Shown here one piece after another: positions 1 through 7,464 of a DNA stretch of 9,862 nucleotides. The stretch is from assembly GCA_003220955.1 (NCBI GenBank), contig QHTW01000098.1, positions 12,924-22,785 of the forward strand, written 5' to 3'. Each line of letters opens with the position of its first letter. The first letter of the stretch is position 1. Under the pieces are notes generated by a model. That model had not been told where the DNA came from and ran no database searches. It was given only the letters and a program-made list of their open reading frames with translations. A program made the position numbers and the translations under genes. The stretch comes from Gemmatimonadota bacterium (GTDB lineage: Bacteria; Gemmatimonadota; Gemmatimonadetes; Gemmatimonadales; GWC2-71-9).

Positions 1-1
1 G

Positions 2-1036
2 ACGCGGGACGTGGAAGTCGCCATTGCGCCTGACGAGCTGCTGTGGCCGATCGACGGGGGCGCGCTGGCCCCGCGGCACTTCCTGATCACGGTCACGAAT
101 CGCGCGCGCGGTGCCGCGACCGCTCGAACGACCGTCACGACGCCGACCGGCTGGCCGACCATCTCGCCCCAAAGTCTCGCGTTCACGCGCGAAGACGAAA
201 CGAAAACTGTCGTCTTCAACGTGTCTCCACCGGCGGCGGACAGCCTCAAGCCAGGGACCTACGATGTGCGTGCCGGGGGGAGCGGCTCAGGATGGCTCGA
301 GATCATTGATTATCCGCACATCCGGCCGCGCGCGCTGACGAAGCCGTCGGTCGCGCAGATCCGGGCTGCGCGTCTCGCGCTTCCGGCGCTCTCGCACGTC
401 GGCTATGTGCGCGGCGCCGCCGACCGTGTGCCCGAAGCGCTGCTCGCCGTCGGCGTGCCGATCGAGCTCATTGGCCCCGATTCCTTGGCGCGCGGCGATC
501 TGTCGCAGTTCGATGCCATCGTCATCGGCAGCCGCGCGTACGAAACCGACCCGGCGCTCGTCGCCAACAACGGCCGGTTGCTCGACTACGCGCGCAACGG
601 CGGGCTCGTCATCGTCCAGTATCAGCAGTATCCGTTCGTCGATGGCGGCTTTGCACCCTATCCCCTCACCATCGCGCGCCCGCACGATCGCGTGACGGAC
701 GAAAACGCGGCGGTCACCGCGCTCGATCCCGCGCATCCCGTCTTTCACTATCCCAACCCCATCGGTCCCGAGGATTGGCGGGGCTGGGTTCAGGAGCGGG
801 GGCTGTATTTCGCCCACACCTGGGACACGACGTACGTCCCGGTGCTCGAAACGCATGATCCCGGACCGCCGAATCCACCAGCGGAGTTGAAGGGTGGGCT
901 CCTGATCGCGCCGCTCCAACGCGGGATGTATGTCTACACAGGGTTGAGTTTCTTCCGACAGCTGCCCGCTGGGGTACCCGGTGCGTATCGCCTGTTCATC
1001 AATCTCCTCGGGCTGAAAAGGAAGAATGTCCCGTGA
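2..1036 (+). CDS. PIG-L (LmbE-like) family deacetylase, C-terminal part; 5' end outside the window
   Basis: The frame is open to the left edge, so a GTG at 11 is very probably internal. The first ~100 visible residues look like an Ig-like NEW3/NPCBM-associated beta-sandwich (ending near GTYDVRAGG). From about residue 120 a Rossmann-like, glutamine-amidotransferase-like module follows, with SHVGYVRGAADRVPEAL, FDAIVIGSRAYE, NGGLVIVQYQQYP, GWVQERGLYF and the tail YTGLSFFRQLPAGVPGAYRL. From family knowledge, this tail is characteristic of long (about 800 aa) exported PIG-L deacetylases, whose zinc-dependent N-acetylsugar deacetylase domain is N-terminal. That catalytic domain and any signal peptide lie off-window and cannot be checked here. 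The role of the C-terminal module is unknown; I see no amidotransferase Cys-His-Glu triad. Its TGA overlaps the GTG of the next gene (GTGA, 1033-1036), so it is probably the proximal gene of the operon. Sure of the family, not of the substrate. Confidence 0.8.
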   Translation, partial: TRDVEVAIAPDELLWPIDGGALAPRHFLITVTNRARGAATARTTVTTPTGWPTISPQSLAFTREDETKTVVFNVSPPAADSLKPGTYDVRAGGSGSGWLEIIDYPHIRPRALTKPSVAQIRAARLALPALSHVGYVRGAADRVPEALLAVGVPIELIGPDSLARGDLSQFDAIVIGSRAYETDPALVANNGRLLDYARNGGLVIVQYQQYPFVDGGFAPYPLTIARPHDRVTDENAAVTALDPAHPVFHYPNPIGPEDWRGWVQERGLYFAHTWDTTYVPVLETHDPGPPNPPAELKGGLLIAPLQRGMYVYTGLSFFRQLPAGVPGAYRLFINLLGLKRKNVP

Positions 1037-2058
1037 GATGGATTGCGGCGATCATGGCCTTACTAGTCGCCGCGTGCTCGCGGGATCACCGTACACCGCT
1101 CGTTGTCTACTCACCGCATGGACGTGATTTGCTCACGCTGTTCGAGAAGCGCTTCGAGGCGCTCCACCCCGACATCGACGTGCGCTGGCTCGACATGGGC
1201 TCGCAGGACGTGTACGACCGCCTGCGCTCCGAGCGCGCCAACCCTCAGGCCGACGTCTGGTTTGGCGGCCCGTCGCTGATTCTGGCGCAGGCCGCAGCCG
1301 AGTCCTTGCTCGACTGCCGGCGACCGGTGTGGGCCGATGCGATCGCGCCCCGCGGCCGGGGTGCCGGCGATTGCTACTTCGCGGCGTACGAGACGCCGGC
1401 CGTCTTTCTCTATGCCGAGAAGATTGTGCCGGCGGCGGAGGCGCCGCAGGATTGGGATGATCTCCTCGATCCCAAGTGGAAAGGCAAGCTGATCATCCGC
1501 GACCCGCTCGCGAGCGGCACGATGCGCGCGGTGTTCGGCCTCATCGTCGCGCGCGGACTCAAACAGACCGGCGACACCGCCGCGGGATTTGCCTGGCTCA
1601 GGCGACTCGACGGCCAAACGAAGGTCTACGAGCAAAACCCCGCCCTCATCAGCGAGAAGATCGCCCGGCAGGAAGGCCTGATCACGATCTGGGATTTGCC
1701 GGACGTGTTGATCAGCCGTCGCCGCGGCATGCCGATCGGCTACGTCTTTCCAAAGAGCGGCACGGTGGCGATCGAGGATGGCATCGCCGTCGTGCGAGGC
1801 GCCAAACACCTCGATGCGGCGCGGGCCTACGTCGACTTCGTGGGCAGCGTGGAAATGCAGCTCGCGGCAGCGCGTGAGGTGTTTCGCATGCCCGCCCGGC
1901 AGGATCTCCCCGCCGATTCGTTGCCGGACTGGGTGCGCGACGTTCACCGCCGCATGGTCGTCGCCGACGTCGATTGGAATTCCCTCGCCGCGCACGGCCC
2001 CGAGTGGATGCGCTGGTGGGACCAACACGTGCGCGGCACCGGGGGGGGGGGCCGTTGA
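1033..2058 (+). CDS. ABC transporter substrate-binding lipoprotein (Fe(III)/phosphonate/polyamine-type, type 2 periplasmic fold)
   Basis: A 341-aa extracellular solute-binding protein that should capture the ligand outside the inner membrane and deliver it to the permease at 3011. The N-terminus is a short lipoprotein signal with the lipobox V-A-A-C at residues 12-15, so Cys15 is the likely lipidated residue. Family motifs follow: LVVYSPHG near residue 23, LDMGSQDVYDRLRSE, QADVWFGGPS, DWDDLLDPKWKGKLIIRDP starting at residue 140, then an EDGIAVVRGAKHLDAARAYV segment near residue 245. The two-tyrosine iron motif of FbpA/FutA is not evident; the matching stretch reads GLITIWDLPDVL, so iron should not be assumed. 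The GTG start overlaps the previous stop by 4 nt and places the lipobox correctly. The C-terminus is Gly-rich (RGTGGGGR) because the frame runs through an 11-G tract just before TGA. The class is sure; the substrate is unknown. Confidence 0.88.
   Translation: MRWIAAIMALLVAACSRDHRTPLVVYSPHGRDLLTLFEKRFEALHPDIDVRWLDMGSQDVYDRLRSERANPQADVWFGGPSLILAQAAAESLLDCRRPVWADAIAPRGRGAGDCYFAAYETPAVFLYAEKIVPAAEAPQDWDDLLDPKWKGKLIIRDPLASGTMRAVFGLIVARGLKQTGDTAAGFAWLRRLDGQTKVYEQNPALISEKIARQEGLITIWDLPDVLISRRRGMPIGYVFPKSGTVAIEDGIAVVRGAKHLDAARAYVDFVGSVEMQLAAAREVFRMPARQDLPADSLPDWVRDVHRRMVVADVDWNSLAAHGPEWMRWWDQHVRGTGGGGR
2041..2051 (+). repeat. Homopolymeric tract of 11 G at the binding protein/ATPase junction
   Basis: Eleven consecutive G residues encode the last glycines of the binding protein and end 3 nt before the TTG start of the ATPase gene, so the tract also occupies the ribosome-binding position. 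With 11 G the binding protein stops at TGA 2056-2058. With 12 G it would fuse in frame to the ATPase. With 10 G it would run on in a third frame to about 2386. The run is directly visible; whether its length varies in the organism or reflects a base-calling problem is not. Confidence 0.9.
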
Positions 2059-3014
2059 CCGCGCCCTTCCTCGAGATTCAAGCGATCGAGAAGCGCTGGA
2101 GCCACGATGTCACCGTCGGCCCCATCACGCTCGACATCGCGCGCGGCGAGATCCTGGCGTTGCTCGGCCCTTCGGGCAGTGGCAAAACGACGATGCTGCG
2201 CCTGCTGGCGGGGTTCGAGACGGCGGACGCCGGCCGGATCGCCGTGGCGAACGAGGACGTGACCGCCGTGCCCCCAGCGCGGCGCCGTTTCGGCATGGTG
2301 TTCCAGCACTACGCGCTCTTTCCGCATCTCGACGTCGGCGACAACGTCGGCTTCGGATTGCCGAAGTCACCCGACCGCGACGCTAGGATCACGGCGGCGT
2401 TGGGGCTCGTCGATCTCGCCGGCTTTGCGCGGCGCAAGGTGCACGAGCTCTCCGGCGGCCAGCAGCAGCGGGTGTCCGTGGCACGCGCCCTGGCACCCGA
2501 GCCCCGCGTCTTGATGCTGGACGAGCCACTGTCCAACCTCGACCCCGCACTGCGCGAGCGCACGCGCCACGAGCTGCGTGAGGTCATCAAGCGGGTCGGG
2601 ATCACCACCGTCTTCGTGACGCATGAGCAAGAAGAAGCTTTCGATCTGGGCGACCGCATTGCCGTGCTCAATCAGGGACGGCTGGAGCAGGTCGGGGCGC
2701 CGGACGTGCTGTATGAGCACCCGGCCAATCTCTTCGTGGCGACCTTCGTGGGTCGTGCCAATGTGTTTCGGGGCAACGCAGCCCGCGCGCTCGGAGGCAA
2801 CGGCAAGGGTATTCTCGTCGCTCGGCCCGAGCGTTTGCGATTCTCCGAGGCCGGCCTGCCGGGCGTCGTGCGCGAGCGGCGCTATGTCGGCGCGGCCGCC
2901 TTCTTTCTGATTGAAAGCGATGACCACCAGCACTTCGAGGTGCTCGCCGAGCCCGACGCCGCGCGCGTGGGGCAGCGCGTGTACGTCGAAGCCACGCGCG
3001 TGATCGCCCTGTGA
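2055..3014 (+). CDS. ABC importer ATPase with TOBE-like C-terminal domain (FbpC/PotA/CysA type)
   Basis: A 319-aa cytoplasmic nucleotide-binding subunit that should power uptake through the permease at 3011. All core motifs are intact: Walker A GPSGSGKT (38-45), a Q-loop in MVFQHYALFPHLDV, signature LSGGQQQR (132-139), Walker B LMLDEP with Asp156-Glu157, and the H-loop His190 in VFVTHEQEEAFDLGD. Residues from about 245 form a TOBE-like regulatory tail (VARPERLRF, then RYVGAAAFFLIE). TTG at 2055 was chosen because it gives the normal N-terminus (TAPFLEIQAIEKRW) and a 4-nt TTGA overlap with the upstream stop, like the other junctions of this operon. A longer reading from 1974 adds only out-of-frame Arg-rich sequence from the binding-protein gene. 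The ribosome-binding position is filled by the poly-G tract rather than a typical GGAGG. Confidence 0.9.
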   Translation: MTAPFLEIQAIEKRWSHDVTVGPITLDIARGEILALLGPSGSGKTTMLRLLAGFETADAGRIAVANEDVTAVPPARRRFGMVFQHYALFPHLDVGDNVGFGLPKSPDRDARITAALGLVDLAGFARRKVHELSGGQQQRVSVARALAPEPRVLMLDEPLSNLDPALRERTRHELREVIKRVGITTVFVTHEQEEAFDLGDRIAVLNQGRLEQVGAPDVLYEHPANLFVATFVGRANVFRGNAARALGGNGKGILVARPERLRFSEAGLPGVVRERRYVGAAAFFLIESDDHQHFEVLAEPDAARVGQRVYVEATRVIAL

Positions 3015-4639
3015 TCCGCCCGCGCCGGTCGGAGCTGGCGGCCGCGGGGCTCACGCTGATTCTCGCATGGGTGGTGATCTACCCGATTCTCGTCGTTGGC
3101 GCCGCCGCTGCCGATACGGCGGCGCTGGGCGCCTTCGTCATGCGGCCCGGTGAGTGGGCGGCGTTGTGGGCGAGCGTCTGGATTTCCCTGGTGAGTGTAG
3201 TGCTAGCCGCCGCGATCGGGATCCCGCTCGCCTTTCTCTTCGAGTGGTTCGATTTCCCGGGTCGCAAGACGCTGGGCTCGTTGATCGCGCTGCCGGTCGT
3301 GCTGCCGCCGCTCGTCGGCGTGATCGCGTTTCTGTTTCTGTACGGGGAGTCCGGTTTCATCGCGCGCGCCATCCAGGCGGCGCTGCATCTCGAAAACGCG
3401 CCGTGGCGGCTGCAGGGCGCGGCCGCGATTCTGCTCGTGCACGCCTACTCGATGTACGTCTACTTCTATCTCTTCACGCGCGCCGGCCTGGCCAAGCTCG
3501 ACGTCGCGATGCTGGAGGCAGCGCAGGCACTCGGCGCCGATCGGCGCGCGACGTTGGGGCGCGTCATCGTGCCGCTGCTGCGCCCCTCACTGGTCGGTGC
3601 GGCGATGCTGACGTTCCTGACGGCGTTGGGATCGTTCAGCGCGCCCTACATCTTCGGCGGCGGATTTCGCGTGATGACGACGCAGATCGTCGCGACGAAG
3701 CTGAACGGCGACCTGCCGCTCGCGATGGTCGAGACCGTAGCGCTCGCCATCGTCGCGGTGGCGGGACTCTTGATCCTGCGTCGCACCGAAGGTGACGACA
3801 TCCTGGTCGCGCTGGGGAAGGGGATCGCGCCCCGGCCGCGGCCGATCCGGCGGGCCAGCGTGCGCTGGCTCGCGGCGACTCTGGGGTGGGGCCTCGCGGT
3901 GCTGCTCCTCCTCCCGCATCTCACGCTGGCCCTCGTCTCACTCGTGCCCTACGGCGCCTGGACGACGGAAATTCTCCCGCCGGTCGTCAATTTCGATAAC
4001 TACCGCCGTCTCTTTTCGGAAGCGGAGCGGCTGCGGCCCATGCTGAACTCGCTGTGGATGGCCGCCGCCAGCACCGTCGTGGCCGTCGTCCTCGCTCTCG
4101 CGGCCGGCTGGCTCGTGGTGCGACAGCGCGTGTGGTTGCGACGCCTGATCGAAGGATTGCTGGCGCTGCCGTGGGCGCTCCCGGGAACGGTCTTCGCGAT
4201 CGCGCTCGCGATCACCTTCAGCGTCCACGCACCGCTCCAGTTGCGCTTTGTGCTGGTCGGCACCGCCGCGATTCTTCCGCTCGCCTATCTCGTGCGCGCG
4301 CTGCCGCTCACCGGCCGGGGGATTCTCGCGGCGTATCGGCAGCTCGATCCGTCCCTCGAGGAAGCGGCCGCGAGTCTCGGGGCCGGCCGCTGGCGCACCC
4401 TCACGCGCGTGACGCTGCCGCAGCTCAGACCCGGCCTCGCCGCTGGTGCCAGCCTCGCCTTCGTCGCGGCGCTCGGCGACATCGTCGCTTCCATCGTCCT
4501 GTACACCTACGAGACGCGCCCCGTGTCCATCGAAATCCTGTCGAGCTTGCGGATTGCCGAGACTGGCGTAGCCGCGGCGTTTGGCGTCGTGCTCATGCTC
4601 GTGAGCGCGCTGGTGTTGGGTGTGGGAGCGAGACGATGA
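3011..4639 (+). CDS. ABC importer permease, two fused BPD_transp_1 domains (FbpB/ThiP-like)
   Basis: A 542-aa inner-membrane protein carrying both transmembrane halves of the importer in one chain, the usual form for ferric-type and ThiP-like permeases. The N-terminal half spans residues 1 to about 256 and the C-terminal half about 288 to 542. They are joined by a basic cytoplasmic linker (GKGIAPRPRPIRRASVRW). Each half has an EAA loop that docks on the ATPase: EAAQALGADRRATLGRVIVP near residue 170 and EEAAASLGAGRWRTLTRVTLP near residue 450. About six hydrophobic segments can be traced in each half, starting with LTLILAWVVIYPILVVGAA. GTG 3011 overlaps the ATPase stop by 4 nt (GTGA), and the C-terminus overlaps the MFS gene by 4 nt (ATGA). 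Binding protein, ATPase and this permease make a complete importer. The substrate cannot be read from the sequence. Confidence 0.92.
   Translation: MIRPRRSELAAAGLTLILAWVVIYPILVVGAAAADTAALGAFVMRPGEWAALWASVWISLVSVVLAAAIGIPLAFLFEWFDFPGRKTLGSLIALPVVLPPLVGVIAFLFLYGESGFIARAIQAALHLENAPWRLQGAAAILLVHAYSMYVYFYLFTRAGLAKLDVAMLEAAQALGADRRATLGRVIVPLLRPSLVGAAMLTFLTALGSFSAPYIFGGGFRVMTTQIVATKLNGDLPLAMVETVALAIVAVAGLLILRRTEGDDILVALGKGIAPRPRPIRRASVRWLAATLGWGLAVLLLLPHLTLALVSLVPYGAWTTEILPPVVNFDNYRRLFSEAERLRPMLNSLWMAAASTVVAVVLALAAGWLVVRQRVWLRRLIEGLLALPWALPGTVFAIALAITFSVHAPLQLRFVLVGTAAILPLAYLVRALPLTGRGILAAYRQLDPSLEEAAASLGAGRWRTLTRVTLPQLRPGLAAGASLAFVAALGDIVASIVLYTYETRPVSIEILSSLRIAETGVAAAFGVVLMLVSALVLGVGARR
4624..4628 (+). 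promoter_or_regulatory. Ribosome binding site (GGGAG) for the MFS gene
   Basis: GGGAG ends 7 nt before the ATG at 4636. It supports that start over the long open extension of the same frame back to 4054, which overlaps the permease gene and reads as Arg-rich shadow sequence. Confidence 0.6.
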
Positions 4640-5850
4640 AGCGGCTCTGGGTGCTGATGGCGGTGTGCTTCGTAGACATGATGGGTTTGATGCTCGTCGC
4701 GCCGCTGATGCCGTTTTATGCGCTCGATCTCAAGGCGCCGGAGTGGCTCGTCGGACCCCTGATCGCATCGTTTGCGGTCGCGCAGCTCATCTCGTCGCCG
4801 GTGTGGGGAAAGCTCTCCGACCGCTACGGCCGGCGGCCGGCCATGCTCATCGGCCTCGGCGCCTCCGCGTTCGCCTACGTCATCTTTGGCTTTGCCACAA
4901 GCCTGTGGATGCTGTTCGCGTCGCGCATCGTGCAGGGCCTCGGAGGCGGCACCACAGGCGTTGCGCAGGCGTACGTGGCCGATACGATGGAACCGCGAGA
5001 ACGCGCGAAAGCACTGGGCTGGCTCTCGGCGGCGACCAGCGCGGGCGTCGTGATCGGCCCATTCATCGGCTCGGCGGCGTATAACTTCGGCCGTCAGGCG
5101 CCCGGCCTCGTCGCGGCGGTCATGGTCCTGGTCAACGTGTTCTTCGCGTGGAAATGGCTGCCAGAATCGCGAGCGGCGCAAGCGCGCGGTCCCAGCGGAC
5201 ACTTCGTGGTGCCCGAGGGCCGATCGGTGCGGCAGGCGCTCTTGGAGATCGTGCGCCAGCCTGCCACGCCGGCGCATCGCGTGATCTGGATCTACGTGGT
5301 CGGGATGCTCGCATTGAACGTCGTGATCGGCGTGCTCGCGTTGTATTTGAAAGACACATTCGCGATCAGCGCCCGAACCATCGGCTACTTCTTCCCGATC
5401 TTCGGGGTGGTGGGCGTCATCATGCGCGCCACGATCGTCGGCTGGTTCAACGCGCGCTTCGGGGAAATCCGCACCATGCAGATCGGCACGATCTCGCTGC
5501 TCCTCGGTCTCGCGTTGATGCCGCTGCCGGCGAGCCTGCTCACACCGGCGCGCGCCATGCCATTATTCGTTCTCTTCCTTATTCTCGTGCCGATGGGGAC
5601 CGCGCTGCTGTTTCCGGCGTCCACGTCGCTGGTGAGCCAGCGAACCGATCGCCACGAGCTCGGACTGGTCATGGGCGCGCAACAGACGTTTCGTGGCATC
5701 ATGAGCATCGTGGGCCCGGTCGGCGCCACGCTTGCCTTCGCGACCCTGGGGCATGGCGTGCCATTCCTGCTGGCCGCCTGCGTGGTGGCGATCGCCGGAG
5801 TGCTCGCGTTCCGGGAGCGGCCCCATGACCCGGTGGCGGCAATGGCTTGA
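4636..5850 (+). CDS. Major facilitator superfamily transporter (DHA1/TetA-like drug or metabolite antiporter family)
   Basis: A 404-aa inner-membrane protein with about twelve hydrophobic segments. MFS motif A is intact at residues 58-68 (GKLSDRYGRRP). The TM4 motif B-like segment RIVQGLGGG is at 97-105. The antiporter-type motif C-like segment GVVIGPFIG is at 137-145, and motif C is typical of proton-coupled efflux members. The second half begins after a cytoplasmic loop (about residues 185-215) and ends with MSIVGPVGATLAFATLGHG and a short ERPHDP tail. ATG 4636 overlaps the permease stop as ATGA, is preceded by a good Shine-Dalgarno, and opens directly on the first membrane helix (LWVLMAVCFVDMMGLML). 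Its place at the end of an importer operon suggests export of a product or analogue of the imported compound, but this is inference. The substrate is unknown. Confidence 0.9.
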   Translation: MKRLWVLMAVCFVDMMGLMLVAPLMPFYALDLKAPEWLVGPLIASFAVAQLISSPVWGKLSDRYGRRPAMLIGLGASAFAYVIFGFATSLWMLFASRIVQGLGGGTTGVAQAYVADTMEPRERAKALGWLSAATSAGVVIGPFIGSAAYNFGRQAPGLVAAVMVLVNVFFAWKWLPESRAAQARGPSGHFVVPEGRSVRQALLEIVRQPATPAHRVIWIYVVGMLALNVVIGVLALYLKDTFAISARTIGYFFPIFGVVGVIMRATIVGWFNARFGEIRTMQIGTISLLLGLALMPLPASLLTPARAMPLFVLFLILVPMGTALLFPASTSLVSQRTDRHELGLVMGAQQTFRGIMSIVGPVGATLAFATLGHGVPFLLAACVVAIAGVLAFRERPHDPVAAMA

Positions 5851-5869
5851 CCATCGCTAGTTTGGGGCA

Positions 5870-7462
5870 ATGACTTTCGCCGTTTATCTGACGCTCCTGG
5901 CGAGTCTGCTCGTACACCCGCCGGCGCCGGCGCGGCCGAAGCTGATCGTCGTGATCACCGTTGACCAGCTGCGGCCCGACTACTTCACGCGCTGGAAGAA
6001 CCAGCTCACCGGTGGCCTGGCGCAGCTCGCCAACGAAGGCGCGTTCCTCACCGATGGATATCAGGATCACGCCGTCACCGAAACGGCGCCGGGGCATGCG
6101 ACGATCCTCTCCGGCATGTGGCCCGCGCACACCAGCATCATCCGCAATTCGGAGGGCGTGCAGGATTCGTTGGCGCCACTGCTCGGCACCACCGGTCCGG
6201 GCGCCTCGCCCCGGCGGTTCCGCGGCACGACGCTGTTCGATTGGCTGAAAGCGTCCGATCCGGCGGCCCGCGCGCTTTCGGTCAGCCGCAAGGATCGGGG
6301 CGCGATTCTCCCTCTCGGTCAGGCGAAACAGCAGGTGTTCTGGTATCAGTCGGGTCTGTTCACCACGAGCCGCTACTACGCCGACACGCTGCCCTCCTGG
6401 GTGCAGGCGTTCAACGCCCGGCGGTTGCCGTTCAAGGCAGCCAGCACGTCGTGGACGCTGCTGCTGCCGGACAGCGCCTACAAAGAACCGGACAATGAGG
6501 TTTGGGAAAACGGTGGGACGGACGTCGTGTTCCCGCACCGGCTGCCCGCCGACAGCATTCGCGCCGCCGCGGCGATCGCCGGCGTCCCTGCGATGGATTC
6601 GCTCACGCTGCTGTTCGCGCTCGAGGGCTTCGAGGCGTTGCGGCTCGGCCGCAGAGGCGGGGGTACCGATGTGCTGGCGGTCAGCTTGTCCACGACTGAT
6701 GCCGTCGGTCACGCGTACGGCCCGGACTCGCGCGAGATCCATGATCAGGTGTTGCGCCTCGACCACTATCTCGCATGGTTCCTGAAGCGGCTCACCGATC
6801 GTGTGGGGCGCGACAATATCGTGGTCGTGCTGACCGCCGATCACGGCGTGACCTCATACCCGGAACGGACCCGGGCGAGAATCGGCGGAGCCGCGTATCG
6901 CGTCGGGTTCGACACGATGATCACCGCGGTCAATCGGGACCTCGACCGCCTGGCGAGCGCGGGGGGCGGACCTGCTACGCGCGAGTGGCTGGAATTCGAG
7001 ACCGGCATGCTGTTCTTGCGCGACAACGGCCGCCTGGCCGCGTTGGGAATCAAGACCGACAGCGTCCTCGACGCCCTTACCGCGCGCATCGTCCGGATCC
7101 AGGGCGTCGCGCGGGTGATCAGACCCGCCGACTTGTCGCGTGCCGACACGGCGTCCGATCCGGTAGCGCGGCGTTGGATCCACCATCTCGCTCCTGACGC
7201 CGGCGTCGTCCTCACCGTGACGTTGCAGCCCGGCTCGGTCTGGGACGTTCCCAACCTGCCGATCGCGATGCACGGCCAGCCGTCGGAGGACGACGCGCAC
7301 GTGCCGATCATCTTCTGGGGTCGGGGTGTGCGCCGCGGGTCGTTTGCCGGGCGCATGAACACGGTTGACATCGCGCCGACGCTTGGCGTGCTGCTGGGGG
7401 TGACGCCGCTTTCCGTGGTGGACGGTCACGCCCGGACCGACATCCTCGCCCCGAGAGACTAG
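5870..7462 (+). CDS. Secreted PafA-like alkaline phosphatase family protein (phosphomonoesterase/phosphodiesterase superfamily)
   Basis: A 530-aa alkaline-phosphatase-superfamily enzyme, expected in the periplasm or outside the cell. Residues aligned by motif to PafA-type enzymes: metal ligand Asp32 (VDQLRPDY); nucleophile Thr72 in TETAPGHATILSG; Asn93 (IIRNS), with the same 21-residue spacing from the nucleophile as PafA Thr79-Asn100; Lys141 and Arg143 (SRKDRGA), matching PafA Lys162/Arg164; Asp277 and His281 (DAVGH); Asp324-His325 (TADHG); His468 (MHGQP). The Lys-x-Arg pair favours phosphomonoesterase over NPP-type diesterase activity. ATG 5870 is the only usable start, because an in-frame TAG lies at 5858-5860. 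The leader (FAVYLTLLASLLV, then PPAPA) is hydrophobic but carries no Lys or Arg before the core, unlike a standard signal peptide. A GGGG lies only 2 nt before the ATG, so initiation may be weak or coupled to the MFS gene 19 nt upstream. Confidence 0.88.
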   Translation: MTFAVYLTLLASLLVHPPAPARPKLIVVITVDQLRPDYFTRWKNQLTGGLAQLANEGAFLTDGYQDHAVTETAPGHATILSGMWPAHTSIIRNSEGVQDSLAPLLGTTGPGASPRRFRGTTLFDWLKASDPAARALSVSRKDRGAILPLGQAKQQVFWYQSGLFTTSRYYADTLPSWVQAFNARRLPFKAASTSWTLLLPDSAYKEPDNEVWENGGTDVVFPHRLPADSIRAAAAIAGVPAMDSLTLLFALEGFEALRLGRRGGGTDVLAVSLSTTDAVGHAYGPDSREIHDQVLRLDHYLAWFLKRLTDRVGRDNIVVVLTADHGVTSYPERTRARIGGAAYRVGFDTMITAVNRDLDRLASAGGGPATREWLEFETGMLFLRDNGRLAALGIKTDSVLDALTARIVRIQGVARVIRPADLSRADTASDPVARRWIHHLAPDAGVVLTVTLQPGSVWDVPNLPIAMHGQPSEDDAHVPIIFWGRGVRRGSFAGRMNTVDIAPTLGVLLGVTPLSVVDGHARTDILAPRD

Positions 7463-7464
7463 GC

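Noticed and set aside
1111..2028. 305-codon open frame on the - strand opposite the binding protein
   Set aside because: No domain or motif is seen, and the + strand encodes a clear lipoprotein family member.
1974..2054. Upstream ATG for the importer ATPase
   Set aside because: The added 27 residues are out-of-frame binding-protein sequence. TTG 2055 matches the family N-terminus and the overlap pattern of the operon.
4054..4635. Long N-terminal extension of the MFS frame
   Set aside because: Arg-rich sequence lying wholly inside the permease gene. ATG 4636 with its GGGAG site and 4-nt overlap gives a normal MFS N-terminus.
5858..5864. TAGTTTG as a Bacteroidota-style TAnnTTTG -7 element
   Set aside because: One spacer base is missing and it lies 5 nt before the start codon; probably chance.
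5847..5875. TTGACC as a -35 box for the phosphatase gene
   Set aside because: The hexamer overlaps the MFS stop codon, and at 17 nt spacing the -10 position is ATGACT at the start codon itself, a poor match. No promoter can be supported here.
5699..6844. 381-codon open frame on the - strand opposite the phosphatase gene
   Set aside because: It is Arg/Gln/Gly-rich with no recognisable motif. The + strand has a full set of catalytic residues, so this is a high-GC shadow.
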